A stretch of 48,241 nucleotides of DNA from Acetatifactor sp. Lineage in GTDB: Bacteria; Bacillota; Clostridia; Lachnospirales; Lachnospiraceae. Positions within the stretch are counted from its first letter, which is position 1. Each line of letters opens with the position of its first letter. This document shows positions 10,752 through 20,791 of this stretch, piece by piece. Where the stretch lies: assembly GCA_018385425.1 (NCBI GenBank), contig JAHBAA010000034.1, positions 1 through 48,241 of the forward strand. Direction: 5' to 3'. A program made the translations under genes and the position numbers. Below the pieces are notes generated by a model. That model made no database searches. It was not told the origin of the DNA and worked only from the letters and a program-made list of their open reading frames with translations.

Positions 10752-12089
10752 ATGCAAGAGTATATTGTTGAATTGGCCGGATATGGTATTTTGTTTTGTG
10801 TAGCACTGTTCACTGTCAGCAGCCTGATCGGTGTGCTGTTTGATGAGGAGAATCATCCATGGCTGAATTTGTTTTGCAGTCTGTTGATCGCTGCCACGCA
10901 GGTGATACTGTTTTTGGATCTGGCCATTGTATATCAGTCAATTGAATATCTTTTTTTGCTGGCTTTTATGTTGATTTTGTTGTTTGTGCTGGTAGGAATG
11001 ACACCGCTTCTCTATGAGGATTGCAGCCGGATGCTTCTGAATCTCTGCGGCATGATGATTTCTCTGGGCATCGGCATGATCTCCAGATTGTCCACCGACA
11101 AATCCTTTAAGCAGTATATGATCATCCTGTGCTCCCTGATGCTCTCCTTTTTGATTCCGTTTTTTATTTTGAAATGGAGAGGATTTCGGAAACTGACATG
11201 GCTGTACTGTGCCGCCGGAATCCTGCTGCTTGCAGGGGTACTTTTTGCGGGAAAAGTGGTCAATGGATCGAAACTAAACTTCTCCTTTGCGGAGGGGGTG
11301 AGCATTCAGCCCTCGGAGTTTGTGAAGTTATTGTTTCTCTTTTTCCTGGCATCCTTTCTCTCAAGAAATTCCGGTTTCCGCAGTGTGGCTGTCAGTGCAG
11401 TGTTTGCGGGACTCCATGTGATCATTCTGGTTCTCTCCAAGGATCTGGGCAGTGCGTTGATCTTTTTCGCCGGGTATGTGTTCCTCGTGTTTGCCGCAAC
11501 AGGGAATCCGTTGTACCTGTTGGCAGGAGGGGCCGGAGGAACGGCTGCGGCCTATGTGGCCTTTCGACTGTTTCGGCATGTGCAGATTCGTTATTTTGCG
11601 TGGAGAGATCCCTGGAAATATATTGAGCGGGAGGGGTGGGCCATCACCCAGTCCATGTTTGCATTCGGAAGCGGAAGTTGGTTTGGCATGGGACTGGGAA
11701 AAGGCAATCCAAAGTCCATCCCCTTTGTGGAACAGGATTTTATCTTTACCTGTATCTGCGAGGAATTGGGTGTCTGTGTAGGGATCTGTCTGATCCTGAT
11801 GACACTGATGGTGTTTCTGATCGCCTGCAAAATGGCTTATCGCATGAAGGATAAGTATTTTCAGCTGTTGGCCTTTGGCATCGGCTGCATGTATATTTTT
11901 CAGGTCTTTTTGACGGTGGGAGGGGGAATTACGCTGATTCCTCTAACCGGAGTGACCCTGCCCTTTGTCAGCTATGGGGGAAGCTCCAGCACGGTAACGA
12001 TGTTTATGATTTTTGTACTGCAGGCAATCGAAATGCGATGTGCTGCTGAGAGGAGAACAGTTCATGAAGGAAACGAAAAAGAACGATAA
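10752..12089 (+). CDS. FtsW/RodA/SpoVE family (SEDS) protein
   Basis: Polytopic; QPSEFVKLLFLFFLASFL; DLGSALIFF; PFVSYGGSS. Confidence 0.9.
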   Translation: MQEYIVELAGYGILFCVALFTVSSLIGVLFDEENHPWLNLFCSLLIAATQVILFLDLAIVYQSIEYLFLLAFMLILLFVLVGMTPLLYEDCSRMLLNLCGMMISLGIGMISRLSTDKSFKQYMIILCSLMLSFLIPFFILKWRGFRKLTWLYCAAGILLLAGVLFAGKVVNGSKLNFSFAEGVSIQPSEFVKLLFLFFLASFLSRNSGFRSVAVSAVFAGLHVIILVLSKDLGSALIFFAGYVFLVFAATGNPLYLLAGGAGGTAAAYVAFRLFRHVQIRYFAWRDPWKYIEREGWAITQSMFAFGSGSWFGMGLGKGNPKSIPFVEQDFIFTCICEELGVCVGICLILMTLMVFLIACKMAYRMKDKYFQLLAFGIGCMYIFQVFLTVGGGITLIPLTGVTLPFVSYGGSSSTVTMFMIFVLQAIEMRCAAERRTVHEGNEKER

Positions 12090-13515
12090 AGCAAAGCGTT
12101 TTCCTATCGTCGTGATTGGAACCTTCTTCTGCGCTCTGTTTGTGTATATGATCCTATTTCTGATCCGGTTTGTCTTGGAAAATGAACAGGATATGGTGAA
12201 TCACAGCTACAACTCCAGACAGGATATCCTGCTGTCACAAAACTATCGGGGGACGATCTTCTCGGAGGACGGCCAGGTGCTTGCCAGGGCAGTCATCGAT
12301 GAGATCGGACATGAGACCAGGGAATATCCCTATGGGAAGCTGTTTGCCCACGCTGTCGGCTATTCCGTCAACGGCAGAATGGGTGTGGAGGCCTTTGCCA
12401 ACTATTATCTGATCAACACGAATATTTCCGTCAACAGCAAGGTTCAGAATGATCTGGCCGGGCTGAAAAATCCAGGGGACAGTGTCTATTCGACTTTGAA
12501 CACGAAGCTCCAGGAGGTTGCAGACAGAGAACTGAATGTTTATCGCGGTGCTGTGATCGTCACAGAGGTGAAGACGGGAAGAGTGCTGGCACTTGTATCA
12601 CACCCGAATTTTGATCCGAATACTGTGGAGGATCAGTGGGATTCTTTTTTGAACGATCAAACGGATGCGGTCCTTTTAAACCGTGCCACACAGGGATTAT
12701 ACCCTCCCGGATCTACGTTTAAGATCGTAACCTCGCTGGAATATATGCGCGAATTTCCGGATGATTATGAGAAGTTTTCCTTTGTCTGCAGCGGTGAATA
12801 CAAGCATGGCGACCGTAGGATCAGCTGTTATCACGGGACGAAGCATGGCACGGTCGACTTCCGGAAGGCTTTCGCAAAGTCCTGTAATTCCGCATATGCG
12901 AACATCGGGATGGCTCTGGACAGGGAGCACTTTCAGTCGACGCTCTCCGAACTGCTTTTCGGCAGGGAGCTGCCTTTTGACATGGTCTATTCCAAGAGCA
13001 GTGCACCGGTAAACGGACAGACCTCTGACAGTGAGATGATGCAGGTTGCAATCGGTCAGGGTATGACTCAGATCACACCCCTGCATCTTCATATGATCAC
13101 AAGTTCCATTGCCAACGGGGGCGTGCTGATGAAGCCTTACCTGGTGGATCGGGTGGAGTCTGTGGAAGGAAAAGTGGTGAAAAGCTATCAGCCCTCCGCG
13201 GAGGGAAGTCTTATGACCGTGGAGGAGTCTGCGGTTCTCACCGAACTGATGAAAGCGGTGGTGGAAGAGGGAACGGCCCGCAGACTGAAGGATCTGCCGG
13301 TGACTGTGGCGGGCAAAACAGGTTCTGCCGAGTTCGGTAATGTGAAGGGAGAGAGCCATGCCTGGTTTACCGGATTTGCTCCCGCTGAGGATCCGGAGAT
13401 TGCGGTGACGATTCTTGTCGAGGAGGCCGGAAGCGGCGGAGATTATGCGGTTCCCTGTGCAAAAGCGATTTTTGAAACTTATTTTTCCAAAGAAAAGGTT
13501 GCACAGGAGCCCTGA
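12064..13515 (+). CDS. penicillin-binding protein 2-type transpeptidase
   Basis: STFK (GSTFKIVT), KTGSAE, SCNSAYANIG motifs; overlaps the SEDS gene by 26 bp. Confidence 0.9.
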   Translation: MKETKKNDKAKRFPIVVIGTFFCALFVYMILFLIRFVLENEQDMVNHSYNSRQDILLSQNYRGTIFSEDGQVLARAVIDEIGHETREYPYGKLFAHAVGYSVNGRMGVEAFANYYLINTNISVNSKVQNDLAGLKNPGDSVYSTLNTKLQEVADRELNVYRGAVIVTEVKTGRVLALVSHPNFDPNTVEDQWDSFLNDQTDAVLLNRATQGLYPPGSTFKIVTSLEYMREFPDDYEKFSFVCSGEYKHGDRRISCYHGTKHGTVDFRKAFAKSCNSAYANIGMALDREHFQSTLSELLFGRELPFDMVYSKSSAPVNGQTSDSEMMQVAIGQGMTQITPLHLHMITSSIANGGVLMKPYLVDRVESVEGKVVKSYQPSAEGSLMTVEESAVLTELMKAVVEEGTARRLKDLPVTVAGKTGSAEFGNVKGESHAWFTGFAPAEDPEIAVTILVEEAGSGGDYAVPCAKAIFETYFSKEKVAQEP

Positions 13516-13569
13516 ATAGACTATACTGAATGTAGTTGTGTACATGCACACCAGTCAGGAGGAATTGCA

Positions 13570-14022
13570 ATGATTGAAGCAACAAGCTGTGGTGGTGTGG
13601 TAATATTTCGTGGGAAGATCCTTCTCCTTTACAAGAATTATCGTAACAAGTATGAAGGATGGGTATTGCCGAAGGGCACTGTGGAGTCCGGCGAGGATTA
13701 TAAGCAGACCGCACTCCGTGAAGTGCTGGAGGAATCGGGAGCGAAGGCTACCATTATTAAGTACATTGATAAGAGTGAATACACCTTTACGGTTCCGGAG
13801 GATACTGTTTCCAAGGAGGTACATTGGTACCTGATGATGGCTGACAGCTATTACAGCAAGCCACAGAGGGAAGAATTTTTTGTGGACTCCGGTTTTTACA
13901 AGTATCATGAGGCTTATCATCTGCTGAAGTTTGCCAATGAGAAACAGATTCTTGAGAAGGCGTATGCCGAGTATTTAGAACTGAAAAAGAACAATCTTTG
14001 GGGGGCTCGGAAATATTACTAG
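13570..14022 (+). CDS. NUDIX hydrolase
   Basis: GWVLPKGTVESGEDYKQTALREVLEESG nudix box. Confidence 0.9.
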   Translation: MIEATSCGGVVIFRGKILLLYKNYRNKYEGWVLPKGTVESGEDYKQTALREVLEESGAKATIIKYIDKSEYTFTVPEDTVSKEVHWYLMMADSYYSKPQREEFFVDSGFYKYHEAYHLLKFANEKQILEKAYAEYLELKKNNLWGARKYY

Positions 14023-14082
14023 TGTTTCCGGCTCTTTTTGGATTATCTTGCGTATTTGTCAATTGAGAGGTGCGAATGGTCT

Positions 14083-14400
14083 ATGAGATATCGGCCCTGG
14101 TTGTATATTGGTGACAGTATTGACCCTATGAAAGTGATTGGAATCAGGAAGAAATTGGAGGAGAATCCATTCTTCGCAGGAGTCGTACTGATCGTACTGT
14201 CTGCCAACGATTATGATCAACTGGATATCATTGATGCGAGGGAACTTGCCCAACCCTTTTTCAGGAAGTCAGAGCTTTCTGTGGTCGGCATTGCCCGAGA
14301 CAGAGATGAGGCGCTGGAACTGGTCAGACAGATGGCGGCGGAGTGCCTTTCAGACAGAGGGGATTGCGCTTTGAAGGAGTATCTTTCATGGGAGGAATAA
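14083..14400 (+). CDS. hypothetical protein (unknown family)
   Basis: ORF MRYRPWLYIGDSIDPMKVIGIRKKLE...; start at 14083 preferred over 14038; compact between neighbours. Confidence 0.65.
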   Translation: MRYRPWLYIGDSIDPMKVIGIRKKLEENPFFAGVVLIVLSANDYDQLDIIDARELAQPFFRKSELSVVGIARDRDEALELVRQMAAECLSDRGDCALKEYLSWEE

Positions 14401-15308
14401 TACTTGGCTTATTGCGAGGCATCGGAATCATTTTTCTGATTCTGATTGCAGCGATGTTTTTTTTGCTGCTGATCGTGCTGTTTGATCCGATAACGTATCG
14501 TGTCCGTGGGGAAAAGTCCCCTGAGGTGCTTTTTTGCCGGGTAAAGGTCAATTGGCTGTTCGGAATCATTCGGTTCCGATTGACTTTTGACGAGAAGCTG
14601 CAGACGAGACTGTATCTGCTTTGGTTTGATTTGCTAAAAAAGAAAAACGTTGGAGAGACAGTAAAAGCATCTGCACAGGGGAGCGTGAAGCGATCCGTTG
14701 TTTCTTCTGATGAAACCATGCCGGAACACGGTGCTGCACCGGAAGATGATGTTTCGGAAGACCAAACAGACAGAGCTTGGACCGAAGGGGACAGCGATAC
14801 TGATTCACCCTCCGGGGGCGATCCTGCCGCACAGCCCTCTGCAGAAGGAAAAAAGAAAAGTATTATTCAGAAGATCAGAGATCTTCCTGATACAATTCGC
14901 GGAATACGTGATAAAATCCGTGATATTCGGAACAATATTACTGAGTATAAGGAGATTCTGGAGGATCCCAACACCAGGCAGCTTTGGAAGAAGAGCAAGG
15001 GTTCTCTGTTTCGAATGTTAAGGGCGATTTGCCCGCGCAAATGCGAGGGAAGGATCCTGTATGGTACCGGTTCGCCTGACACCACAGGATATCTTTATGG
15101 GGTATACGGGCTGCTTTCTCCCAAACTGGGGAAGAAATTAGTGGTGGAACCCGATTTTCAGGAGACTGTTTTGGAGGGAGAGGTCCGGATTCGAGGCAGA
15201 GTCTTCCTGATCACACTTCTTGTTGCCGGCCTTTCTGTTCTCTTCAGGAAGGAACTGAGGATTTTATTGAAACAAATTAAACTGATACAAACAAAAACCA
15301 GGAGGTAA
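14388..15308 (+). CDS. DUF2953 domain membrane protein (YtfI-like)
   Basis: N-terminal TM, FDPITYRVRGEKSPEVLFCRVKVNWLFGIIRFRLTFDEKLQTRLYLL; immediately precedes YtfJ homologue. Confidence 0.75.
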   Translation: MGGIILGLLRGIGIIFLILIAAMFFLLLIVLFDPITYRVRGEKSPEVLFCRVKVNWLFGIIRFRLTFDEKLQTRLYLLWFDLLKKKNVGETVKASAQGSVKRSVVSSDETMPEHGAAPEDDVSEDQTDRAWTEGDSDTDSPSGGDPAAQPSAEGKKKSIIQKIRDLPDTIRGIRDKIRDIRNNITEYKEILEDPNTRQLWKKSKGSLFRMLRAICPRKCEGRILYGTGSPDTTGYLYGVYGLLSPKLGKKLVVEPDFQETVLEGEVRIRGRVFLITLLVAGLSVLFRKELRILLKQIKLIQTKTRR

Positions 15309-15311
15309 GGT

Positions 15312-15731
15312 ATGGCTGATAACAATGGAAAAGAGAACTTTCAGGGCGTAGTGGAGGCATTGCTGAAAGGAATGGACACAGTATTGTCCACAAAGACAGT
15401 GGTAGGTGAGGCTACTCATATTGGGGATACCATCATATTGCCTCTTGTTGATGTTTCTTTCGGCGTAGGTGCCGGAGCCAGCAACAACGGCGAAAAGTCT
15501 TCCGCTTCCGGAGTAGGAGGTTTGGGAGGAAAGATGACGCCCAGTGCAGTCCTTGTGATTAAGGACGGAGAGACCAAGCTTGTAAACATCAAGAATCAGG
15601 ACGCTGTGACGAAGGTCATTGATCTGATTCCCGATCTGGTGAACAAGCTGTCAAAGAACGGCAAGAAGAATCAGGATCAGACGGTCAGCGATTCCGCTGC
15701 AATTGATGCTGCATTTCCGGAAGAGCAATAG
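15312..15731 (+). CDS. ytfJ: YtfJ/GerW family sporulation protein
   Basis: VVGEATHIGDTIILPLVDVSFGVGAGA; DUF2953 neighbour. Confidence 0.9.
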   Translation: MADNNGKENFQGVVEALLKGMDTVLSTKTVVGEATHIGDTIILPLVDVSFGVGAGASNNGEKSSASGVGGLGGKMTPSAVLVIKDGETKLVNIKNQDAVTKVIDLIPDLVNKLSKNGKKNQDQTVSDSAAIDAAFPEEQ

Positions 15732-15745
15732 GCTGCAGAAAGAAT

Positions 15746-15825
15746 AGACCACATATTTTTGGCATACAATAGAGCGAGGAATCATTTGCCTGTAGAGTGT
15801 TATGCGAAGAATATGTGGTCTTTTT
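15746..15825 (+). terminator. long-loop terminator-like hairpin after ytfJ
   Basis: Perfect 12-bp stem AGACCACATATT (15746-15757)/AATATGTGGTCT (15810-15821) followed by TTTTT; ~52-nt loop. Confidence 0.5.
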
Positions 15826-15942
15826 GCAATTTTTCTTGCGTTGGGGATGCTGTTGAAAATAGCAATCGATTCGATGCTGATCACTTATATTGTGATATTG
15901 ATCCTTCTGTTTCTTGGGTGCCTGTGCTGTTATGAGAACTAG
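15802..15942 (+). CDS. 46-aa hydrophobic small protein (not in the ORF track)
   Basis: Manual translation MRRICGLFAIFLALGMLLKIAIDSMLITYIVILILLFLGCLCCYEN*; weak RBS. Confidence 0.45.
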   Translation: MRRICGLFAIFLALGMLLKIAIDSMLITYIVILILLFLGCLCCYEN

Positions 15943-16008
15943 ATATCCCTTTTCAAGACTTGACATACAAGCCATGTCGGGGCAATATGCTCAGAAAAGG
16001 GAAAAAAT

Positions 16009-16040
16009 AAATCCCTCCCCGAAATCGAGGAGGGATTTTT
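16009..16040 (-). terminator. terminator for rpmB (T-run/A-run on both sides, potentially bidirectional)
   Basis: 10-bp stem AAATCCCTCC/GGAGGGATTT. Confidence 0.75.
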
Positions 16041-16059
16041 GGATGCATCATCAAATCAA

Positions 16060-16245
16060 TTAAGCACGCTCAACCTTACCAGACTTCAGACATCCGGTGC
16101 AGACATGCATTCTCTTAGAGCCGCCGTTAACCTTGCACTTTACGCTCTTTACATTAGAATTCCAAATTGCATTGCTTCTTCTATGAGAATGGCTTACGTT
16201 GTTACCAAAATGAACGCCCTTGCCACAAACATCACACTTAGCCAT
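16060..16245 (-). CDS. rpmB: 50S ribosomal protein L28 (Cys-containing type)
   Basis: MAKCDVCGKGVHFGNNVSHSHRRSNAIWNSNVKSVK; CDVC...CTGC pairs. Confidence 0.95.
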   Translation of the reverse strand: MAKCDVCGKGVHFGNNVSHSHRRSNAIWNSNVKSVKCKVNGGSKRMHVCTGCLKSGKVERA

Positions 16246-16287
16246 ATTGACACCTCCTCGACAAAAAGATAAGTTCGCAACATTGAT

Positions 16288-16316
16288 ATCTTAACAGATA
16301 ATGTCTATAAAATCAA
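16288..16316 (-). promoter_or_regulatory. rpmB promoter (minus strand TTGATT-N17-TAAGAT)
   Basis: Plus-strand ATCTTA 16288-16293 and AATCAA 16311-16316, 17-nt spacing. Confidence 0.55.
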
Positions 16317-16496
16317 GTAGAAAAAAATTTTTTTACTAATTTTGTAAATTCTGTTTCTTTTTTTTGCAAAAACTGGTAGAATGAATTGCGTATGTGTGCG
16401 GATTTGGAAGCCGTATCACCGGGTTGATTGTCCTATGTACGCTGAAGCAGTGAAGCTGCAGAAGGGACAAAACAAAACAGAAAGGAAGATTTCTAT

Positions 16497-16856
16497 ATGA
16501 AGGGCTCAACTTTGAATACTCACTTGGGGAATATTTATATTGACAATGAAGTGATTGCGCAGTATGCGGGCAGTGTTGCGGTAGAGTGCTTTGGTATTGT
16601 AGGAATGGCCGGAGTCAGCATGAAGGATGGTCTGGTGAAGCTTTTGAAGAAGGAAAGTCTGACCAGAGGCATCACAGTCACCTTAAGCCAGAATAAGCTT
16701 GTGTTGGATTTTCATGTAATCGTTGCATATGGCATCAGTATCCGCACGGTTGCGGACAACCTGATCGAGAACGTAAAGTACAAGGTAGAAGAGTTTACCG
16801 GAATCGAAATTGCCAAGATCAACATCTATGTAGATGGTGTCAGAGTGATTGATTAA
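16497..16856 (+). CDS. Asp23/Gls24 family envelope stress response protein
   Basis: GNIYIDNEVIAQYAGSVAVECFGIVGMAG...VNIYVDGVRV-type ending. Confidence 0.9.
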   Translation: MKGSTLNTHLGNIYIDNEVIAQYAGSVAVECFGIVGMAGVSMKDGLVKLLKKESLTRGITVTLSQNKLVLDFHVIVAYGISIRTVADNLIENVKYKVEEFTGIEIAKINIYVDGVRVID

Positions 16857-16874
16857 TGATAGGAGGACCTAATC

Positions 16875-18539
16875 GTGAGTTTACAGCAAATCGATGCTAA
16901 GATGCTTGCTAAAATGTTCTTAGCCGGTGCGAAGAATCTTGAGAATAAGAAAGAATGGATCAATGAGTTGAATGTGTTCCCGGTTCCTGACGGTGATACC
17001 GGTACGAATATGACGATGACTATCATGTCTGCGGCAAGAGAGGTTTCGGCGCTCGGTGAGGATCCCTCCATGGAGGCGATCTGTAAGGCGATCAGCAGTG
17101 GGTCCCTGCGGGGGGCGAGAGGAAATTCCGGTGTCATCCTGTCCCAGCTGTTCCGCGGCTTCACCAAGCGTATCAAGGAGGAAGAGAGCCTTACCGTTGC
17201 AATTCTTGCCGGTTCCTTTGAGAAGGCTGTAGAAACTGCGTACAAGGCAGTGATGAAACCTAAGGAGGGTACCATTCTAACCGTGGCTCGCGGTGCAGCA
17301 GAAAAGGCGTTAGAGCTTGCTGAGGCCGGAGAAGAGGATATGGAGAAGTTTCTCTCCGCAGTGATTGCTGAGGCAGAGCTTGTGTTGTCCAGGACTCCCG
17401 AACTGCTGCCTGTGTTGAAGCAGGCCGGTGTAGTGGATTCCGGCGGACAGGGACTGGTGGAGGTATTGCACGGTGCGTTCGATGCATATCTTGGCAAAGA
17501 ACTGGATCTGAATTTCACCGCACCTGCCGTGAATGTATCTGCCGGCACAGCCGGTGGTACTGTGGAGGAAGCAGAGATCAAGTTTGGATACTGTACCGAA
17601 TTTATTATTATGCTGAATAAGACCTTCACAACCAAGATGGAGATGGATTTCAAGGCTTTTTTGGAGTCTATCGGTGATTCTATTGTATGTGTTGCCGACG
17701 ATGATGTGGTCAAGGTGCATGTACATACAAATGATCCCGGACTTGCCATTCAGCGGGCATTAAAGTATGGTCCGCTGTCCAATATGAAGATCGACAACAT
17801 GCGTCTGGAGCATCAGGAGAAGCTCTTTAAGGAGGCAAACAAGGCTGACATCAGCCGGACTGCTTCTGTGGAGCCGCCCAAGGACTTCGGCTTCATCGCT
17901 GTGTCTGTTGGTGACGGCATCAATGAGATCTTCAAGAGCCTGGGCGTGGATTATATTATCGAGGGCGGACAGACGATGAATCCCAGCACGGCAGATATTT
18001 TGGATGCAGTGGCCAAGGTGAATGCGAAGACAGTGTTTGTCCTCCCGAACAATAAAAACATTATTCTGGCGGCAAATCAGGCTGCAGAGCTTACCACGGA
18101 GAAGGATCTGTTGGTGATTCCCACGAAGACGATCCCTCAGGGAATCACTGCAGTGATCAATTTTGTCCCTGATCTGTCAGCGGATGAGAACGAGGAGAAT
18201 ATGCTTCGGGAGATCGGCAATGTGAAGACCGGTCAGGTGACCTACGCGGTTCGCGATACTGTCATTGATGACAGGGAGATCCGAAAGGGTGACTTCATGG
18301 GAATCGGTGACAAGGGCATGCTGGCGGTTGGTGCATCCATGGAGGATGTGGCCAGGGAGACCGTTGCCAATATGGTGGATGAGGATTCCGAACTCATCAG
18401 TATTTATTACGGAAGCGATGTCTCTGAGGAGGATGCGGAGCATTTCCGTGGTCTGGTGGAAGAACAGTTCCCTTCCTGCGACGTGGAATTACAGTTCGGA
18501 GGTCAGCCGATCTACTACTATGTCATGTCGATCGAATAA
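16875..18539 (+). CDS. DAK2 domain protein (YloV/FakA-like)
   Basis: NELNVFPVPDGDTGTNMTMTI, GARGNSGVILSQLFRGF; Asp23-YloV-recG order. Confidence 0.93.
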   Translation: MSLQQIDAKMLAKMFLAGAKNLENKKEWINELNVFPVPDGDTGTNMTMTIMSAAREVSALGEDPSMEAICKAISSGSLRGARGNSGVILSQLFRGFTKRIKEEESLTVAILAGSFEKAVETAYKAVMKPKEGTILTVARGAAEKALELAEAGEEDMEKFLSAVIAEAELVLSRTPELLPVLKQAGVVDSGGQGLVEVLHGAFDAYLGKELDLNFTAPAVNVSAGTAGGTVEEAEIKFGYCTEFIIMLNKTFTTKMEMDFKAFLESIGDSIVCVADDDVVKVHVHTNDPGLAIQRALKYGPLSNMKIDNMRLEHQEKLFKEANKADISRTASVEPPKDFGFIAVSVGDGINEIFKSLGVDYIIEGGQTMNPSTADILDAVAKVNAKTVFVLPNNKNIILAANQAAELTTEKDLLVIPTKTIPQGITAVINFVPDLSADENEENMLREIGNVKTGQVTYAVRDTVIDDREIRKGDFMGIGDKGMLAVGASMEDVARETVANMVDEDSELISIYYGSDVSEEDAEHFRGLVEEQFPSCDVELQFGGQPIYYYVMSIE

Positions 18540-18564
18540 TCTGTATGGATGATAGTTTGCTTTG

Positions 18565-18596
18565 AAAAGAGGAGGTGATAAACCTTCTCTTTTTGT
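18565..18596 (+). terminator. terminator-like hairpin after DAK2 gene
   Basis: AAGAGGAGGT/ACCTTCTCTT stem then TTTTTG. Confidence 0.5.
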
Positions 18597-18653
18597 AACC
18601 GGATATTCAGTTTGATCGTTGGAATTTGCATCTTGAACAGGAAGAGGTGGACT

Positions 18654-20711
18654 ATGAGGGATAACACGCCGCTGATACAATTAAAAGGAGTGGGCACGAA
18701 GACGAAGGGGTATTTTGACAAGCTTGAGATCCATACCGTTGGAGATCTGCTCACCACATACCCCAGAGATTATGACAGCTTTGAGCCTCCTGTGAAGATC
18801 GGAAATCTTTCCGGAGGAGAGGTTGCCTGCGTGTATGCGGCGGTGACCGGAACGGTTTCTGAGAAAAAAGTGCGCAATCTGTCCGTTCTGACGCTGACCG
18901 TATCTGACGGCACAGGGTTACTGACATTAACCTTCTTTAACATGCCATTTTTGAAGAAGGTATTGAAAAAGGGCGGGTATTATTGTTTCCGCGGAAAGGT
19001 TTCCGCCCATGGAACGAAAGCAAGCATGGAGCAGCCGGCATATTATTCTTATCAGGATTATATGGAGCTGACGAAGTCTCTGCTGCCGGTCTATTCTCTG
19101 ACCAAGGGACTGACCAACAAGACCTTTCGAAAGCTTGTGGAGCAGGCGATGATGACCTGTGTCTGGGAGGAGGAATTCTATCCGCCGGCTATTTTAGACA
19201 CGTATCATCTGCTCCCTGAGAAAGAGGCCATCAGGCGTATCCATTTTCCGGAGGACAGAGAATGTCTGGCAGAAGCCAGAAGAAGACTGGTCTTTGATGA
19301 ATTCTTCGGTTTTTTCTATTTCCTTCGCCAGAATAAGAAATTATGCGAAGGGCTGAAGAACGAATACTGCATGTTTGAAACTGCGGATACGGTGCGGTTT
19401 TTGGAACAGCTTCCCTTTCCGCTGACAAAGGCACAGAAGAAGGTTTGGCAGGATATTCGTAATGACCTGGGAAGTCCCTATTGTATGAATCGTCTGGTGC
19501 AGGGAGATGTGGGTTCCGGCAAGACGATCGTGGCGGTCTTGGCCCTGATGATGACTGCAGCCAATGGATACCAGGGTGCATTGATGGCACCCACCGAAGT
19601 GCTCGCTGTCCAACATTTCGAGACGATCCGGGGATATGTGGAGAAGTATCATGTGCCGTTTCGACCGGTTTTGCTGGTGGGATCCATGACTGCTGCCATG
19701 AAACGACAGGCTTATGAGCAGATTGCCTCCGGGGAGGCGAACCTGATCATTGGCACACATGCGTTGATTCAGGAGAGGGTGGTCTATCGGTCACTTGCGC
19801 TGGTGGTCACCGATGAACAGCACCGTTTTGGGGTGAAACAGCGGGAACAACTGTCGGAAAAGGGTGTTTCTCCGCATATTCTGGTGATGAGTGCCACACC
19901 GATCCCCAGAACTTTGGCCATCATTCTGTACGGAGATCTGCAGGTCTCCGTTATCGATGAACTGCCTGCCGATCGATTGCCGATTAAAAACTGTGTGGTA
20001 GGGACAAATTACAGAGCTACTGCATATAAGTTTCTTGCCGGTCAGGTGGCACAGGGCAGGCAGGTCTATGTGATCTGCCCTCAGGTAGAAGAAGGGGAAT
20101 TGGACAACCTGGAGAATGTGGTGGACTATACGGAAAAGCTTCGTGCAGCTCTTCCGGAGACTGTTGCGGTGTCTTATCTTCACGGGAAAATGCGCCCCGC
20201 AGATAAGAACCGGATCATGGAGCAGTTTGCGGACGGAAGTATTGATGTACTGGTATCCACCACTGTGATCGAGGTGGGGATCAATGTGCCCAATGCCACG
20301 GTGATGATGGTGGAGAACGCGGATCGTTTTGGACTGGCCCAGCTTCATCAGCTGAGAGGCCGGGTGGGAAGAGGAGAGCATCAAAGCTATTGTATTTTCG
20401 TCAGCTCTCAGGACAGGAAGGAGACCATGGAGCGATTGGAGATCCTGAACCGGTCCAATGACGGATTCTTTATCGCTGCGGAGGATCTGCGGCTGAGGGG
20501 TCCGGGGGATCTGTTTGGCATCAGACAAAGCGGAGAGTTTGCATTTCGCATGGGGGACATCTACGGTGATTCTGATGTCTTAAAGGAGGCGTGTGAGGCG
20601 GTAGATCGCCTGCTCGTTTCTGACCCGGATCTGGAGACAGAAGAAATGCAGCCGTTGAAGGAACATTTGCGGTATATCCGAGCAAACAATGTTGACTTTC
20701 GAAGCATATAA
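18654..20711 (+). CDS. recG: ATP-dependent DNA helicase RecG
   Basis: LVQGDVGSGKTIVAVLAL, DEQHRFGVKQRE, VSTTVIEVGINVPNATVMMVENADRFGLAQLHQLRGRVGRG. Confidence 0.97.
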   Translation: MRDNTPLIQLKGVGTKTKGYFDKLEIHTVGDLLTTYPRDYDSFEPPVKIGNLSGGEVACVYAAVTGTVSEKKVRNLSVLTLTVSDGTGLLTLTFFNMPFLKKVLKKGGYYCFRGKVSAHGTKASMEQPAYYSYQDYMELTKSLLPVYSLTKGLTNKTFRKLVEQAMMTCVWEEEFYPPAILDTYHLLPEKEAIRRIHFPEDRECLAEARRRLVFDEFFGFFYFLRQNKKLCEGLKNEYCMFETADTVRFLEQLPFPLTKAQKKVWQDIRNDLGSPYCMNRLVQGDVGSGKTIVAVLALMMTAANGYQGALMAPTEVLAVQHFETIRGYVEKYHVPFRPVLLVGSMTAAMKRQAYEQIASGEANLIIGTHALIQERVVYRSLALVVTDEQHRFGVKQREQLSEKGVSPHILVMSATPIPRTLAIILYGDLQVSVIDELPADRLPIKNCVVGTNYRATAYKFLAGQVAQGRQVYVICPQVEEGELDNLENVVDYTEKLRAALPETVAVSYLHGKMRPADKNRIMEQFADGSIDVLVSTTVIEVGINVPNATVMMVENADRFGLAQLHQLRGRVGRGEHQSYCIFVSSQDRKETMERLEILNRSNDGFFIAAEDLRLRGPGDLFGIRQSGEFAFRMGDIYGDSDVLKEACEAVDRLLVSDPDLETEEMQPLKEHLRYIRANNVDFRSI

Positions 20712-20791
20712 TTGTAAAATAACTTTAATTGTTTGCGAAAATCAGACACACGACAAAGCGATAATCATACGACAGGATCAAGGAGTTTATC

